A program made the translations under genes and the position numbers. The notes beneath the pieces are model-generated. The model was not told where the DNA came from and made no database searches. It was given only the letters and a program-made list of their open reading frames with translations. From the NCBI RefSeq assembly GCF_024347495.1, contig NZ_AP025490.1:2356001-2420000 (forward strand): a stretch of 64,000 bases of DNA. The letters run 5' to 3'. The DNA comes from Vibrio gallaecicus (GTDB taxonomy: Bacteria; Pseudomonadota; Gammaproteobacteria; Enterobacterales; Vibrionaceae). Below, in pieces: positions 63,205 to 64,000 of this stretch; positions within the stretch are counted from its first letter, which is position 1, and each line of letters opens with the position of its first letter.

Positions 63205-64000
63205 CTATAGGCCAGCTGCAGCGAATACTTGATTAACGATCTCTTGAGCTTCTTCTTCGATTGCTTTTAGGTGTTCTTCACCCTTAAAGCTTTCACAGTA
63301 GATCTTGTAGATGTCTTCTGTACCTGATGGACGAGCAGCAAACCAACCATTCTCTGTCGTCACTTTAAGCCCACCAATCGCAGCACCATTACCTGGAGCA
63401 TGCGTTAAGCGAGCAGTGATTGCATCACCAGCAAGCGTCTCAGCTGAAACCATCTCTGGAGAGAGCTTCTTAAGTACGTCTTTTTGCGCACCATTAGCAA
63501 CCGCTTGGATACGGTTGTACTTAGATTCACCGTGTTTAGCAGCAAGCTCTTCGTAGTATTCTTGTGGATTCTTACCGGTTACCGCTGTGATTTCAGCAGC
63601 AAGTAGACAAAGAATTAGACCATCTTTATCTGTAGACCAAGGTGTACCGTCTTTACGTAGGAAAGATGCACCTGCACTTTCTTCACCGCCAAAACCAAAT
63701 TGACCGTTATACAAGCCATCAACAAACCATTTGAAACCAACTGGCACTTCACACAATTCGCGCCCAAGGTCTGCGACTACACGATCGATTAGAGCACTTG
63801 ACACTAGTGTTTTACCCACAGCAACGTCTTTACCCCAACCTTCACGGTTGCGGTATAGGTAATCAATACAAACCGCTAAGAAGTGGTTAGGGTTCATCAA
63901 GCCTTTTGGTGTAACAATGCCGTGACGGTCGTAATCAGGATCATTACCAAATGCCAAAGCATACTCATCTTTCAGCGCTAACAAACCAGCCATTGCATAA
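63205..64000 (-). CDS. pgm: Phosphoglucomutase, alpha-D-glucose specific, 5' part missing
   Basis: Interconverts glucose 1-phosphate and glucose 6-phosphate. The frame is open to the window edge, giving the C-terminal 265 residues of a protein that is usually about 548 aa. The metal-binding loop [12 protein letters not shown], the sugar-binding GEESAG and the phosphate-binding [12 protein letters not shown] are all present. The methionine at 63993 is internal, preceded by Tyr-Ala, not the true start. In vibrios seqA is upstream, presumably just beyond the window. Confidence 0.96.
   Translation of the reverse strand, partial: YAMAGLLALKDEYALAFGNDPDYDRHGIVTPKGLMNPNHFLAVCIDYLYRNREGWGKDVAVGKTLVSSALIDRVVADLGRELCEVPVGFKWFVDGLYNGQFGFGGEESAGASFLRKDGTPWSTDKDGLILCLLAAEITAVTGKNPQEYYEELAAKHGESKYNRIQAVANGAQKDVLKKLSPEMVSAETLAGDAITARLTHAPGNGAAIGGLKVTTENGWFAARPSGTEDIYKIYCESFKGEEHLKAIEEEAQEIVNQVFAAAGL

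Overview
The window is a contiguous stretch of chromosome from a gammaproteobacterium of the family Vibrionaceae, most likely Vibrio, with low to moderate GC. The reasons are a HubP-type FimV polar landmark protein in the truA–asd–pdxB–fabB neighbourhood, a FeoC without cysteines, a catalytically complete Asd in the place where enterobacteria carry usg, and a 3' UTR of fabB that looks like the Vibrio FarS sRNA locus. All identifications are by reading the sequence; no database search was possible.

Layout. 1–16.3 kb: a conserved housekeeping block, truA (partial), fimV/hubP, asd, pdxB, fabB, mnmC, an FMN reductase, yfcL, epmC, a TRIC channel and aroC. The usual prmB partner of aroC is absent. 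16.4–23.3 kb: an accessory-looking block with a large lipoprotein, an ECF sigma factor fused by operon to a membrane Ser/Thr kinase (EcfP/PknT type), a 36-codon small ORF candidate and an unrecognised ~588-aa protein with an internal duplication, ending at tRNA-Arg(UCU). 23.5–36 kb: folD with a PurR-like operator, mltB, ycgL, minCDE, rnd, fadD, an alpha/beta hydrolase, slp, tsaB, yoaA and two small hypothetical genes. 36–43.2 kb: purU behind a structured leader, a yecM-like gene, argS, a HIT protein and feoABC. 43.2–50 kb: an intergenic region with a candidate sRNA and a 9-bp tandem repeat, a giant sensor/AraC transcription factor, and znuA facing znuCB across a Zur box. 50–61.4 kb: TCA-cycle genes sucDCBA and sdhBADC (all on the minus strand, transcribed sdhC to sucD) divergent from gltA. 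61.4–64 kb: a Nif3-like protein, a DUF1853 protein and the 3' part of pgm.

How the parts work together. The sdh–suc cluster and gltA form the oxidative TCA core; candidate ArcA repeats lie in their shared promoter region, and terminator-like hairpins sit between sdhB/sucA and sucB/sucC. feoABC and znuABC supply iron and zinc. fabB, fadD and the probable FarS RNA link fatty-acid synthesis and breakdown. folD and purU both act on 10-formyl-THF, and each has its own recognisable control element (a PurR-like box; a structured RNA leader).

The most interesting parts are: the sigma factor/kinase pair in which the acidic RNA-polymerase-contacting residues of the sigma factor are replaced by Ser/Thr; the duplicated unknown protein beside tRNA-Arg; the purU leader that resembles a THF-II (folE-motif) riboswitch; an anti-Shine-Dalgarno inverted repeat in the lipoprotein leader; and the four-hairpin RNA near 43.5 kb.
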